A stretch of 64,000 nucleotides of DNA from Thermoproteota archaeon (GTDB lineage Archaea; Thermoproteota; Thermoprotei_A; EX4484-217-1; JAPDJV01). The position numbers and the translations under genes were made by a program. Every line of letters starts with the position of its first letter. The first letter of the stretch is position 1. Location of the stretch: positions 62,001 to 126,000 of the forward strand of contig JAPDJV010000014.1 in assembly GCA_029258925.1 (NCBI GenBank). Reading direction: 5' to 3'. Below the pieces are notes generated by a model. That model was not told the DNA's origin, did not search any database, and saw only the letters and a program-made list of their open reading frames with translations. Positions 8,633-18,557 of the stretch are shown here, one piece after another.

Positions 8633-11146
8633 TTGAAAGGAGTAATAATGGCCGGTGGTGAGGGAACACGGCTGAGACCATTAACTGTTAATAGACCCAA
8701 ACCTATGGTACCTTTTTGTAATAAGCCTTTAGTAGAACACGTAATAGAATTGCTGAAGGTTCATGGTGTGAAGAACATAGTTATAACCCTACATTACCTC
8801 CCTGAATCTGTGATGAGCTATTTTGGTGGCGGAAGAGAGTTCGATGTAGAAATACAATATTGCATGGAGGAAAGACCTCTTGGAACAGCTGGAGGGGTTA
8901 AGAATGCAGAGAAATATCTTGATGAAGCCTTTGTCGTTATAAGCGGTGATGTTTTCACCAATATAAATTTAGCTGAAATGCTTGATTTCCACAAGAAGAA
9001 AGGCTCGCTTCTTACAATAGCTCTTAGGAGAGCGTTGGATCCTACACAGTTTGGAATAGCCCTACTAGATGGAGATCAGAGAGTAGTGAGGTACTTGGAG
9101 AAGCCTAGTTGGGATGAAGTGTTTAGCGATCTGATCAACATGGGAATATACATTATTGAGCCGGAAATATTGCAGTATATTCCGGAAAGAGAAGACTACG
9201 ATTTCAGCAAGAATCTTTTCCCAAAACTGTTGGAATCGAAAGTACCTATCTATGGATGGATAGCAGACGAATATTATTGGAGTGATATAGGAAATCACGT
9301 CCAATACATGAAAACCCATAGAGATGCGCTAGACGGTAAAGCCGGATTAAAACTAAACAAGGTATATAGAAGCATTGGTAGAGGCGTATGGATTGGAAGA
9401 AACGTGGAAATAGAGCCTCCTGTATTGATCGGAGACTACGCCAGGATTAGGAGAGGAGCTAAAATAGGGGCTTACAGCATTATAGGGAACAATACTATAA
9501 TTGAGCCGGGGGTTCGCATAGAAAATAGCATTATTTGGGACCACACATATGTAGGGTACGGAGCTAGGATTTCAGGTGCTATTGCCGCTTCCAAAGTTAA
9601 AATAGGGAATAAGAGCGCCGTATGTGAGGGCGCTGTAGTAGGGGATGAGGTAGTTTTAGGCGAGGGCTCCGTCATTAAGCCTAATATTAAAATTTGGCCC
9701 TCCAAGATTATAGATCCGTTCACAACAGTCTCATCGAATCTTAAGTGGGGGATAAGATGGTATAAGAGCTTGTTCGAACCTTGGGGTATTACAGGACTCG
9801 TAAACATAGAAATCACGCCTGAATTGGCTACAAGAATAGGGCTAGCCATAGGCTCTTGGCTTGAAGCAGATAGTGAAGTAGTTATTGGAAGAGATACGTT
9901 TGTAAGCTCTAGGATGATTAAGAGAGCTATTATTTCCGGCCTTATAGCAACCGGGGTAAGAGTCTACAACATACCGGTCTGTCCACTACCAGTACTCACA
10001 CACTACGTTAAAACAAGAGGTCTTGATGCTGGCATCGTGGTAACTACTCCAATACTTGACCCTCAGAGCGTGAGGATAAAGATATTTGATTCTTCTGGAA
10101 TGGAAATAAATAACACCGTTAGGAAGAAAATAAACGACCTGTTCTTCAAGGAAGAATATAGAAGGGTACTAGCTGACAGATTAGGTACAATAATGTATCC
10201 CACAGGATATGTAGAAGCCTACTTGCAAGATCTACTAAAACATGTAAACGTTTCAGAGGTTTCATCTTCAAAATTGAAAGCTGTTCTCGACTGCGGTAAT
10301 GCAGCTGGATCAATAGTTGCTCCTGCACTCCTTGAAGCACTCGGCGTTGAGGCAATAGTGATAAATTCTAGAGCGGAGACAAATCTTAGGCCTAGGCCCA
10401 TACCAGTAATGGTTAAAAACATTAACATAGTCTCTCAAATAGTAAGAGCTGTCGGAGCTGATGTTGGATTTGTTCTGGACGCAGATGCAGATAGAGTCGT
10501 TATAATAGATGAAAACGGCAGGCCCTTAGAAGGAGACGTAGCGGTAGCTTTCCTCGCCATAGAGATCCTGAAGAGAAAGGGACCAGGAAAAGTTGTTGTC
10601 CCCATATCGGCAAGCTATATCATAGACTCTGTTGTTGAGAGAGCCTGTGGAAAAGTTGTTAGAGCAGGCCTTGGTAGCAGATCAGTTGTCGAGACAATAT
10701 TAAGAGAGGGAGCAGTATTTGGAGGAGACGATAGAGGAGCCTTTGTTTATCCAGATTTCCATCCCGGATTCGACGGATTAATGACCATGGCCAAAGTCGT
10801 CGAAATAATAGCTGAAGAGAAAAAAGGATTATCGGAGATCGTTAAGAATATACCTGAACCGTACATGGTGAAGAAGAGAATAGCATTTCCACTAATGTAC
10901 AGAGGGCTATTAATGAGGAAGCTCCACGAGGAGTTAAGGGAGAGAGAAATTGACACGATAGATGGCATAAAAATAGTTGAGGGCGATGGATGGGTTTTCA
11001 TACATCCAGTAGCCAATGAGCCTATAATAGAAATAGTTGCTGAAGCCCCATCGATTGAAACAGCTGAGATACTAGTTAAACAATTGATGAGACTCATAGA
11101 AGATATTAGAAAAGAACTTAAGATAAGTTCTATAGTGCTGGAATGA
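8633..11146 (+). CDS. Fused NDP-sugar (mannose-1-P) nucleotidyltransferase + left-handed beta helix + phosphomannomutase-like protein
   Basis: N-term MAGGEGTRLRPLTVNRPKPMVPFCNKPLVEH; hexapeptide-like middle; C-term PMM-like with DADADR. Confidence 0.88.
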   Translation: MKGVIMAGGEGTRLRPLTVNRPKPMVPFCNKPLVEHVIELLKVHGVKNIVITLHYLPESVMSYFGGGREFDVEIQYCMEERPLGTAGGVKNAEKYLDEAFVVISGDVFTNINLAEMLDFHKKKGSLLTIALRRALDPTQFGIALLDGDQRVVRYLEKPSWDEVFSDLINMGIYIIEPEILQYIPEREDYDFSKNLFPKLLESKVPIYGWIADEYYWSDIGNHVQYMKTHRDALDGKAGLKLNKVYRSIGRGVWIGRNVEIEPPVLIGDYARIRRGAKIGAYSIIGNNTIIEPGVRIENSIIWDHTYVGYGARISGAIAASKVKIGNKSAVCEGAVVGDEVVLGEGSVIKPNIKIWPSKIIDPFTTVSSNLKWGIRWYKSLFEPWGITGLVNIEITPELATRIGLAIGSWLEADSEVVIGRDTFVSSRMIKRAIISGLIATGVRVYNIPVCPLPVLTHYVKTRGLDAGIVVTTPILDPQSVRIKIFDSSGMEINNTVRKKINDLFFKEEYRRVLADRLGTIMYPTGYVEAYLQDLLKHVNVSEVSSSKLKAVLDCGNAAGSIVAPALLEALGVEAIVINSRAETNLRPRPIPVMVKNINIVSQIVRAVGADVGFVLDADADRVVIIDENGRPLEGDVAVAFLAIEILKRKGPGKVVVPISASYIIDSVVERACGKVVRAGLGSRSVVETILREGAVFGGDDRGAFVYPDFHPGFDGLMTMAKVVEIIAEEKKGLSEIVKNIPEPYMVKKRIAFPLMYRGLLMRKLHEELREREIDTIDGIKIVEGDGWVFIHPVANEPIIEIVAEAPSIETAEILVKQLMRLIEDIRKELKISSIVLE

Positions 11147-11159
11147 AAGTTGATGACTA

Positions 11160-12326
11160 ATGAGGGTGCTGATGTTAACGTGGGAGTATCCTCCTAGAGT
11201 AGTAGGGGGAATATCAAGACATTGCTATGAGCTCAGTCGTGCACTAGTTAGAAAGGGAGTTGAAGTGGTAGTAGTCACCTTAGAGTTTCCTGAGGCGAGA
11301 AGCTACGAGAAAGTCGATGGCGTCGAAGTTTATAGAGTTAAAGTTGAAATAGGGAATCCGAATTTCCTAGTATGGATTCTAATATTTAACCACTTCATGG
11401 AAAAACTCAGCGGTGATCTCCACTGGTCCAAAAAGTTTGACTTGATCCATGTCCACGACTGGCTAACTACAATAGCGGGGATAAGTCTCAAGCATTCGAT
11501 AAGGCTTAACATGGTTTTAACAATACACAGTACTGAGATAGGCAGAAGCGGAGGCCTTTTCGATCCAGACTCTTTCACTAAAGACTCCATAGAGTGGTGG
11601 GGTACATATGAGGCAGCACAGGTCATTGCTGTAAGTAGTGCTCTTCGAAGAGAAATAATAGAGCACTTTAAAGTTCCAGAAGATAAGATAACAGCCATAC
11701 CTAATGGAGTAGACACCTCCAGACTGGAAATAGAAGTTGATATAAATGAAGTAGAGAGGAAATACGGGATTTCAAGCAATGACAAAATAGTATTAAGCGT
11801 TGGAAGACTTACTTCTCAAAAAGGCTTCCAATACTTAATAAGGGCATTTCCACTAATATTATCTAAACATCCAAGTGCGAGATTAGTTATAGTCGGAGAT
11901 GGATGGATGAGAGGAGAACTGGAGAGAATAGCTATTGAAACGGGTGTGAGAAACAGGGTAGTGTTCACAGGATTTATACCAGATAAGGACCTAGTAGCCT
12001 TACTAAAAAGGGCAGATGTTATCGTAGTTCCATCGGTGTACGAGCCATTCGGCATAACAGCTTTGGAGGGAATGAGCCTAGGTAAGCCTATAGTAGCAAG
12101 TAGAATAGGAGGCCTTGCGGAAATAATACAACACGAAGTTAACGGTGTCCACGTGTTCCCAGGAGACCCTTCTTCAATAGCATGGGGAGTAAACAGAGTT
12201 CTGGAAGACCCAGATTTTGCCAGAAGGATTGGAGAGAACGCTAGAAAAATAGTTAAGACCAAGTACGAATGGAATATTATAGCGGAAAAAACCATAGAGG
12301 TATATAGAAAAGCTTTAGGGTGGTGA
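11160..12326 (+). CDS. Glycosyltransferase, GT4/glycogen synthase-like
   Basis: MLTWEYPPRVVGGISRHCYEL, VGRLTSQKGFQYLI, VVPSVYEPFGITALEGMSLGKPIVAS. Confidence 0.88.
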   Translation: MRVLMLTWEYPPRVVGGISRHCYELSRALVRKGVEVVVVTLEFPEARSYEKVDGVEVYRVKVEIGNPNFLVWILIFNHFMEKLSGDLHWSKKFDLIHVHDWLTTIAGISLKHSIRLNMVLTIHSTEIGRSGGLFDPDSFTKDSIEWWGTYEAAQVIAVSSALRREIIEHFKVPEDKITAIPNGVDTSRLEIEVDINEVERKYGISSNDKIVLSVGRLTSQKGFQYLIRAFPLILSKHPSARLVIVGDGWMRGELERIAIETGVRNRVVFTGFIPDKDLVALLKRADVIVVPSVYEPFGITALEGMSLGKPIVASRIGGLAEIIQHEVNGVHVFPGDPSSIAWGVNRVLEDPDFARRIGENARKIVKTKYEWNIIAEKTIEVYRKALGW

Positions 12327-12330
12327 GTAA

Positions 12331-12576
12331 ATGGATCCAAGTATAAGAAGTCTTAAGTCTATTCTATCCATACTAAATAATGTAGGTGCAATAGATGAGA
12401 ATAGAGGAGTAACCCTAGAGTACTTAATGGTTGTATTATCTATGTCGAGAGAGGAACTCACATCAATAATAAACAATTTAATTCAACTTGATTACGTCTC
12501 AAAAAAGGCTGATGATTCGGAACTATATTACTTAACACCTAGAGGAGTATTAGCAGCATCATCAATATACAGTTAA
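12331..12576 (+). CDS. Small winged-helix-like protein
   Basis: 81-aa ORF directly after the glycosyltransferase; wHTH-like pattern (LTSIINNLIQLDYVSKKADDSELYYLTPRG). Confidence 0.6.
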   Translation: MDPSIRSLKSILSILNNVGAIDENRGVTLEYLMVVLSMSREELTSIINNLIQLDYVSKKADDSELYYLTPRGVLAASSIYS

Positions 12577-12623
12577 TTCTTCGGGATACAGTACGAATAA
12601 CAATACCCCTTCAAGCTATAAGG

Positions 12624-13349
12624 TCATCGAGACAAAAGTTTCCTCACAATGCTATCCCTAGAACTCCTCTGCAATTCCATATTCTCCAGCGCTTTTCTTC
12701 TAGAGAATTCAACAACATCTCTCATACGAGACAATAAGTCCGGACTGAACCATTTCTCAGCCTTGAACTTCTTCATAAGCTCAGCCATCAATGCTACACT
12801 TCTCCCAACATTCATGGCGTCGAGAACTGTTGATTCGTCCTCAAGAACATCCCTGTTCTCGTTGAAACATGCTATAGCAAATGGAGGTATAACAAAACCC
12901 ATTGTGATAAGAGTTGTAGTTAAAGCAGATACCACTAGCATTTCACCGCTATCATTGCCCACTGCTAGTACTCCTGCAACCTTTCCCTCAACCCAGCTCC
13001 TTCCCGAAATCCATATCATGTTTTCTAGAGCTGTGAGTCTATCTACAAAGTTCTTTACAAGACCTGAGGGTTGATACCAGTAAATAGGCGTCGCAATAAT
13101 TATGGCATTAGCGGAGAGCACTTTATCGTAGATCTCCTTCATATCATCATCTATTACACAGGGATATCTACAAGCTTCTTGTACATCGCTTAGACAGCCT
13201 AAGCAAGGTTTAATAGTTAAGTCTCCTAAGTGAATAAGCTCCACTTCAGCACCATGTCTCCTAGCAGAATTTAAAGCTATAGATAATAGCTTAAAGGTGT
13301 TCCCATACTTCCTCGGAGACCCATTAAACCCAATGACTTTAACGGGCAT
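12624..13349 (-). CDS. NADPH-dependent FMN reductase / iron-sulfur flavoprotein family
   Basis: GFNGSPRKYGNTFKLL, ATPIYWYQPSGLVKNFVDRL. Confidence 0.8.
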   Translation of the reverse strand: MPVKVIGFNGSPRKYGNTFKLLSIALNSARRHGAEVELIHLGDLTIKPCLGCLSDVQEACRYPCVIDDDMKEIYDKVLSANAIIIATPIYWYQPSGLVKNFVDRLTALENMIWISGRSWVEGKVAGVLAVGNDSGEMLVVSALTTTLITMGFVIPPFAIACFNENRDVLEDESTVLDAMNVGRSVALMAELMKKFKAEKWFSPDLLSRMRDVVEFSRRKALENMELQRSSRDSIVRKLLSR

Positions 13350-13450
13350 TCCACAGCCCTCCTAACAGCACATTACTTAAATCATGGATATGGTTGCAAC
13401 TATATTACTTAACCATTATCACTCAGTGAATAAGATATTAGGGATGTTAT

Positions 13451-16282
13451 CTATCCCTTTACCACCCCTATAGGTCTTAACCTTACTACCAATCGAGCTA
13501 ATCCTACTTCATGTGAAACTTTTGCAACCATATCAACGCTCTTATATGCTTTATCATATTCTTCAGCTAGTACCCTCCTAGTCGCAGCTACCACTAGTAT
13601 TCCTTTAGCCGACATCTCTTTAATTATGTTACTGGGCCTAAACGCTCTTATCGCGGCAGATCTACTCATTAATCTACCCGCTCCATGAGCTGTCGAATAC
13701 CAAGCTGGATTCCCTTTAACCCCCGCTAAAACGTAGCTCGCTGTCCCCATGGAGCCGGGGATTAGAACTATTTGACCTAGATTCCTGTGATCTGCAGGTA
13801 TTTCGGGATGTCCTGGGGGAAATGCCCTCGTAGCACCCTTTCTATGAACTATCAACTTCATTCTCTTGCCGTTTACATCGTGCTCTTCTATTTTAGCTAT
13901 GTTGTGGGCCACGTCGTAAATTAGTGACAGATCGAATGATTCAGGATCCTTGTGGAAAACTTCCTTAAAGCTCTCTCTTATCCAGTGAGTTATTAACTGC
14001 CTATTAGTGAAGGCGTAGTTAACAGCGCAGCTCATTGCCTCAAAGTAGTCCTGGGCCTCGGGGGTTCTAAACGGTAGACATGCTAGCTCCCTTGATGGAG
14101 GCTTAATGCCATATTTCCTCATACTTCTCTCCATTTTCAATAAGTAATCGCTCGCAACTTGGTGGCCCAAACCCCTGCTTCCTGTGTGAACCATTATTGT
14201 AATCTGGCCCTCCCATAATCCTAGAGATTTAGCTATTGACGGATTGAATATTTGATCAACGACTTGGATCTCCAAGAAGTGGTTACCGCTACCTAGTGAT
14301 CCAAGTTGGGGGGCACCTCTCTGCTTAGCTCTACTACTAACCTTATCGGGATTTGCATGAACCATTCTCCCCTTTTCCTCAGTATGTTCAATATCTTCCT
14401 TCCACGCAAATCCCCTATCATACGCCCATTCAAGTCCTCTCTTCAAAACCTCGTTGAGTTCACTTATGCTAAATCTTAATTTAGCGCGCATTCCGAGACC
14501 TGCTGGCACATTTCTCGCAATAACGTTTATAAGCTTCTTAAGGTGGGGCTTCAAGTCGTCGTACGTGAGGTTTGTCCTAATTAGCCTCACTCCGCAGTTC
14601 GAGACCACGAAGCCCTCAGCTACGAAGCTGTGGCTTTCATCAACTACTGTGATATCGTACACTAGCCCACCATATCTCTCAACATTCAGCTCCTCTATCT
14701 CGTCGTAGACAATATCCCCCTCAACGCTCTCAGCGATGAAGTCCTCAAACGTGGTTACGTCCACGAGTGTCTGTGCACCCTCTACAACCTCATAGAGGCT
14801 CCTCTCAATAAATCCCTTATCCACTACACCGTAGGCCCCAGCTAGGACGACTATAGGAGTGCCTTCTGCATGCTCCTCTCTAACCACCTTCCTCAGAATC
14901 TTTCTCTCCTCACCTATCCTCATCTTGAGCCTCAAGTATATTACTGCAGCTAGGGCTAGCCTTCTCCCCTCAATATCATACTCGTAACCGACTCTAGAAT
15001 ACAGCTTAACCAGGTTCTCTGGACTTGTCTCCACCAGCAACTTCCAGCACACTCTATCCTCGGCCTCATAAGTCTTCCTAACAGCAGATCTCACACCGAA
15101 CTCCTCTAGAAGTCTCTTCAAGTCTTCTAGAAGTTCTCTTCCATTCTCAGATAGCTCCCTCACCTTGACTACCTTGAGCTCCGGTATGTAGAAGTTATAC
15201 CCATCAATAGTCTTAGGCTTGGAGAGTTCGGCGCCAAAGTAAGCTGCTAGGAACAACCTTTTCATCCACAACGGTAACCTGAAGATGAACCTTGGTATGC
15301 GATATCTCGTTTCAGGCCTCTTACCCCTAGGATAGCCTAGCTCGTAGAGGAGTTCGACTAGGCTCCTCGCTGAAATCTTCAGTTGATACTCCTCGTGGTT
15401 AAAAGCGAGTTTTCCTGCTCTACGCTTCCTCAAGTATATCGAGGCAGTGTATCCCAGTCTCTCTAAGTCCCTTCTCATCTCCTCAAGGTTCTCTCTTTTA
15501 CCGTAAAGCTGTAGTTGCTCACCTTTAATTGTCCCGTTGCCGATAACGTAGCCTAGAATCTTTAAGAGGTATGGTAGCTTAGGGTTGGTTGAAGTTAAGG
15601 GTAGGAGACCACGTCTCCTTAGCTCTCTTCTCACGCTGTGAGGAAGACCTTCACCGTTAAGTATAGTAAACTCCTCAGGCTCCTCGTAGTCAACGCCCTC
15701 AAAGGGATAGAGAGCGACTTTCATACCCTCCTCCAGCTCCTCAGCTCTAACCATACCCTTTCCTCTGACTAGGATGGGGTGGTCTGAGGACAATTTTAAT
15801 ACGTGGCCGCTTCTAGTCCTCACAACATACAGTCTCTCCTCAGGTCTGCACAAAAATAAAGCTACTTCAGTCTCCTTGAGAACCCCTTTCTCCCTATCTA
15901 CAGCTACAACATTTCCTCCTCTGACAAGACTCTCTATGCTTATCCTGTAGCCCAGTGGCGTCAGAACCTTAGTTCCAGGAGGTAAGCAGTTGATATCGTA
16001 GCCTACTCCACCAGGACTTATAACTCCCTCTTCCACATCAAATGCTGCCACTCCCCCTATAGGGAAACCATATCCTTGGTGCCCGTCCGGCATTACGAAA
16101 ACGGATTTCATAACTCCTGGAAGTGTAGCTACTTGAGCCGCTTGAAGTAATGTCTGGTCTCCTTTCATCTTCGCAAGCAAGTTCTCCTCAGCATATATTA
16201 TCACGGGAACCCTCATACCTTTATAAGAGTCTTCTGGAATTTTCCAGGTATACTTGTCTATCTTCTCTAGTTTAATGACCAT
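13451..16282 (-). CDS. rtcB: tRNA-splicing ligase RtcB, intein-containing precursor
   Basis: Exteins: MPDGHQGYGFPIGGVAAFD, CGVRLIRT, LGSGNHFLEIQ, GSRGLGHQ, HGAGR. Interrupted by a 464-aa intein. Confidence 0.95.
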   Translation of the reverse strand: MVIKLEKIDKYTWKIPEDSYKGMRVPVIIYAEENLLAKMKGDQTLLQAAQVATLPGVMKSVFVMPDGHQGYGFPIGGVAAFDVEEGVISPGGVGYDINCLPPGTKVLTPLGYRISIESLVRGGNVVAVDREKGVLKETEVALFLCRPEERLYVVRTRSGHVLKLSSDHPILVRGKGMVRAEELEEGMKVALYPFEGVDYEEPEEFTILNGEGLPHSVRRELRRRGLLPLTSTNPKLPYLLKILGYVIGNGTIKGEQLQLYGKRENLEEMRRDLERLGYTASIYLRKRRAGKLAFNHEEYQLKISARSLVELLYELGYPRGKRPETRYRIPRFIFRLPLWMKRLFLAAYFGAELSKPKTIDGYNFYIPELKVVKVRELSENGRELLEDLKRLLEEFGVRSAVRKTYEAEDRVCWKLLVETSPENLVKLYSRVGYEYDIEGRRLALAAVIYLRLKMRIGEERKILRKVVREEHAEGTPIVVLAGAYGVVDKGFIERSLYEVVEGAQTLVDVTTFEDFIAESVEGDIVYDEIEELNVERYGGLVYDITVVDESHSFVAEGFVVSNCGVRLIRTNLTYDDLKPHLKKLINVIARNVPAGLGMRAKLRFSISELNEVLKRGLEWAYDRGFAWKEDIEHTEEKGRMVHANPDKVSSRAKQRGAPQLGSLGSGNHFLEIQVVDQIFNPSIAKSLGLWEGQITIMVHTGSRGLGHQVASDYLLKMERSMRKYGIKPPSRELACLPFRTPEAQDYFEAMSCAVNYAFTNRQLITHWIRESFKEVFHKDPESFDLSLIYDVAHNIAKIEEHDVNGKRMKLIVHRKGATRAFPPGHPEIPADHRNLGQIVLIPGSMGTASYVLAGVKGNPAWYSTAHGAGRLMSRSAAIRAFRPSNIIKEMSAKGILVVAATRRVLAEEYDKAYKSVDMVAKVSHEVGLARLVVRLRPIGVVKG
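14597..15988 (-). mobile_element. Intein (464 aa) inserted before the conserved Cys of GYDIN^CGVR in RtcB
   Basis: Starts CLPPGTKVLTPLG (block A), ends VDESHSFVAEGFVVSN (blocks F/G) followed by +1 Cys; degenerate LAGLIDADG blocks LGYVIGNGTI and LFLAAYFGAELS. Confidence 0.95.
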
Positions 16283-16443
16283 TGATTGATCACCCTCTTT
16301 GATACTCTTCTGTGATATATCCTAAATAGTTTTTCGATGAACCATCCGTATCCAGGTAGAGATAAATAAGCCTCTCCTTAATGTTTATAAATTCTAGTAA
16401 TAAATTTATTCCCCTAGTACGATAGTAGTATTGAGGGTGACTT

Positions 16444-16788
16444 ATGGAACCAGAGAGGATGAGAAAGAGTATAATCAACTTAATAGACGAAAACAAAAAC
16501 AGCTTAGTTAAAACAGCATTTTACTCTGATCCTAAGGTGATGGATATAACTTTAAGTCTTCACAAGAGGTGGGAGTCAAGCGGGAGAGTGGGTGAGCCAA
16601 TAGATTACGCTCTACCTGAAGAACTAAAAACACTTTATCTTAGGGCTCTTAGGGTAGCGAGAGCCGACATCGACTCCAGCATACTTATGGGACAGTTTTT
16701 CTGGTGGAGGAGGGAGAAGGAGGAGAAAGAAGATATTAGAAAGTTTATGAGGAAGATTTGGGGGGCATTACTAGGGAGATGGATGTGA
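16444..16788 (+). CDS. Conserved-looking hypothetical protein
   Basis: 114-aa ORF, ATG, upstream of and overlapping the archaemetzincin gene. Confidence 0.6.
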   Translation: MEPERMRKSIINLIDENKNSLVKTAFYSDPKVMDITLSLHKRWESSGRVGEPIDYALPEELKTLYLRALRVARADIDSSILMGQFFWWRREKEEKEDIRKFMRKIWGALLGRWM

Positions 16789-17336
16789 GGACGAGTATTT
16801 TAATTCAACCTATAGGTTATGTAGAAGAATTCATTCTAGAAGAACTTGTTCAACTAATTTCCGAAAGTATAGAAGCCGATGTTATTTTATCGAGTACTAG
16901 ATTACCTCCCAACTTAGCATTATATGATTGGAATAGGGGACAATATAAGGGAGAACTTGTATTAGATTGGATTAACAAAATTACGTCGAATTACAGTTTT
17001 GACAGAATTCTTGGAATATGCGGCTTTGACGCATACGCTGGAAACCTGAACTTCATATTTGGGATAGCTAGCATGTATACAGGGAAATGTCTGGTATTCC
17101 TGCATAGATTAAGAAGCGAGCACAGATTATATGTTCAAAGAACGTTGAAAGAGAGCCTCCACGAGCTTGGCCACACCTTTGGACTACATCATTGCGTTAA
17201 CAAGAGATGTGTTATGAGCTTCAGCAACAGTATTATTGAGGTGGATAGGAAAGAGGCTAGGTTCTGCAGAGTCTGCGCTGAGAGGGCTTCTAGAAGAGGC
17301 TTAGTGTTGAAAGAACCAGCTATCCTAGAGACGTGA
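16758..17336 (+). CDS. amzA: Archaemetzincin-type zinc protease (start possibly the internal ATG MDVRTS near 16779)
   Basis: HELGHTFGLHHCVNKRCVMSFSN...CRVCAE matches the archaemetzincin zinc motif. Confidence 0.88.
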   Translation: MGGITREMDVRTSILIQPIGYVEEFILEELVQLISESIEADVILSSTRLPPNLALYDWNRGQYKGELVLDWINKITSNYSFDRILGICGFDAYAGNLNFIFGIASMYTGKCLVFLHRLRSEHRLYVQRTLKESLHELGHTFGLHHCVNKRCVMSFSNSIIEVDRKEARFCRVCAERASRRGLVLKEPAILET

Positions 17337-17342
17337 AAGTTG

Positions 17343-17675
17343 TTATTTGATGATGAAGGCGGGAGGCATGATCCAAGTACTCTTACATTTTGGACATTTA
17401 CTGGGTTTCCGAGGCTTATTTAAGTTTTTGAAAACATAACCACACTTCCTACACTGAGGTGGTATCATCAATAGTTTCTTCCTTCCCCTAGACGTTCTAT
17501 TAATTGTTCTAGCTATATGCCACAAGTGGTCGTAAATTTCTCTCGTGCTTCTAGGTGGTAACCCGAGGTAAGCTGCTATTTCCTCTACAGTTAAAGGGTT
17601 TTCTACCTCCTGAAGAAGCTTCATTATCCGTTCTCTAACAGTCTCGAAATTTGAGTTGAAATTTTCCTTAGCCAA
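17343..17675 (-). CDS. Predicted transcriptional regulator, HTH + C-terminal zinc ribbon
   Basis: HTH (TVEEIAAYLGLPPRSTREIYDHLWHIA) then CRKCGY...CPKCKS. Confidence 0.75.
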   Translation of the reverse strand: MAKENFNSNFETVRERIMKLLQEVENPLTVEEIAAYLGLPPRSTREIYDHLWHIARTINRTSRGRKKLLMIPPQCRKCGYVFKNLNKPRKPSKCPKCKSTWIMPPAFIIK

Positions 17676-18450
17676 AGCTTTTCAGCTCTCTACCATCAAT
17701 ATATGCGACTACTTCAACATACTTTTCTAAAGCACTTGTCAATATTTTTTCCATGAGAACCCTCTCTATTTGAAATATACCTGCATTATCCTTCATAAAC
17801 ACCTTTATTCTAACAGGCTTTGTTTCCCCCCTCTCGATTTCTATCTTCTTTATAGATAGAGCACTAACTGCATGAATATCCATTTTCCCAAGCTTATATG
17901 GTATCCTAGCTCTACCTTCAGCCATATCCGTTCCGTCAGCAATCTTCACGCAGCCCGCCTCCACACTTAAACACTTCACGCTTTCATCATGGCTGTATAT
18001 TACGTGAAGTATTTCCTGTCTTAGAGGAACCACTTTACTTCTATCTACAAGCTCCAACAGTATCCTATCTATTATTGGCTTAGAAAGGATGCAACCATGT
18101 ATATTATGGTTACTTCTATGTATGGCATTCCCTACATCATGTAGGTATGCGCCAATTAATACTATTAACTTCGCCTCCTCCAAGGACTCCGTAATACCAT
18201 TTACTATAGAAGAGGGTGTCACTCCGTATTCCACTAACAATTCGAATATTTTCAGAGCACTTCCAGAAACTATTCTAGCGTGTACGACGCCATGGTCATT
18301 GTACATGAGTCTATTTACAGCCATAACATTTGACATTCTTAAAAGGGATTGAACTTCCTGATCACATTCCAAGATCTTATATGCTTTCTTCAACATAGCA
18401 CTCTCTCTTATAAGTTCAACTACGAGCCCTCGTCCTACTGTTACACTCAA
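17668..18450 (-). CDS. HD-domain metal-dependent phosphohydrolase
   Basis: NDHGVVHARIV and GAYLHDVGNAIHRSNHNIHG. Confidence 0.75.
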   Translation of the reverse strand: MSVTVGRGLVVELIRESAMLKKAYKILECDQEVQSLLRMSNVMAVNRLMYNDHGVVHARIVSGSALKIFELLVEYGVTPSSIVNGITESLEEAKLIVLIGAYLHDVGNAIHRSNHNIHGCILSKPIIDRILLELVDRSKVVPLRQEILHVIYSHDESVKCLSVEAGCVKIADGTDMAEGRARIPYKLGKMDIHAVSALSIKKIEIERGETKPVRIKVFMKDNAGIFQIERVLMEKILTSALEKYVEVVAYIDGRELKSFG

Positions 18451-18557
18451 TCTAGGAACCCCAGTTCTACATTACGTTTCCTAGCAGATATTTATATATT
18501 CCAAGGCATAATAATTTAGAAGTCAGCAACATCATTATTTCATCGAGCAACGATTAA

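Noticed and set aside
11140-11175. TTGATGA-11 nt-CTGA at the glycosyltransferase start as an sRNA
   Set aside because: Only a half motif, non-canonical C box, no C'/D; overlaps a gene start.
16290-16496. 68-aa minus ORF upstream of rtcB
   Set aside because: Overlaps the divergent 16444 gene start and the rtcB promoter region; low-complexity hydrophobic, likely spurious.
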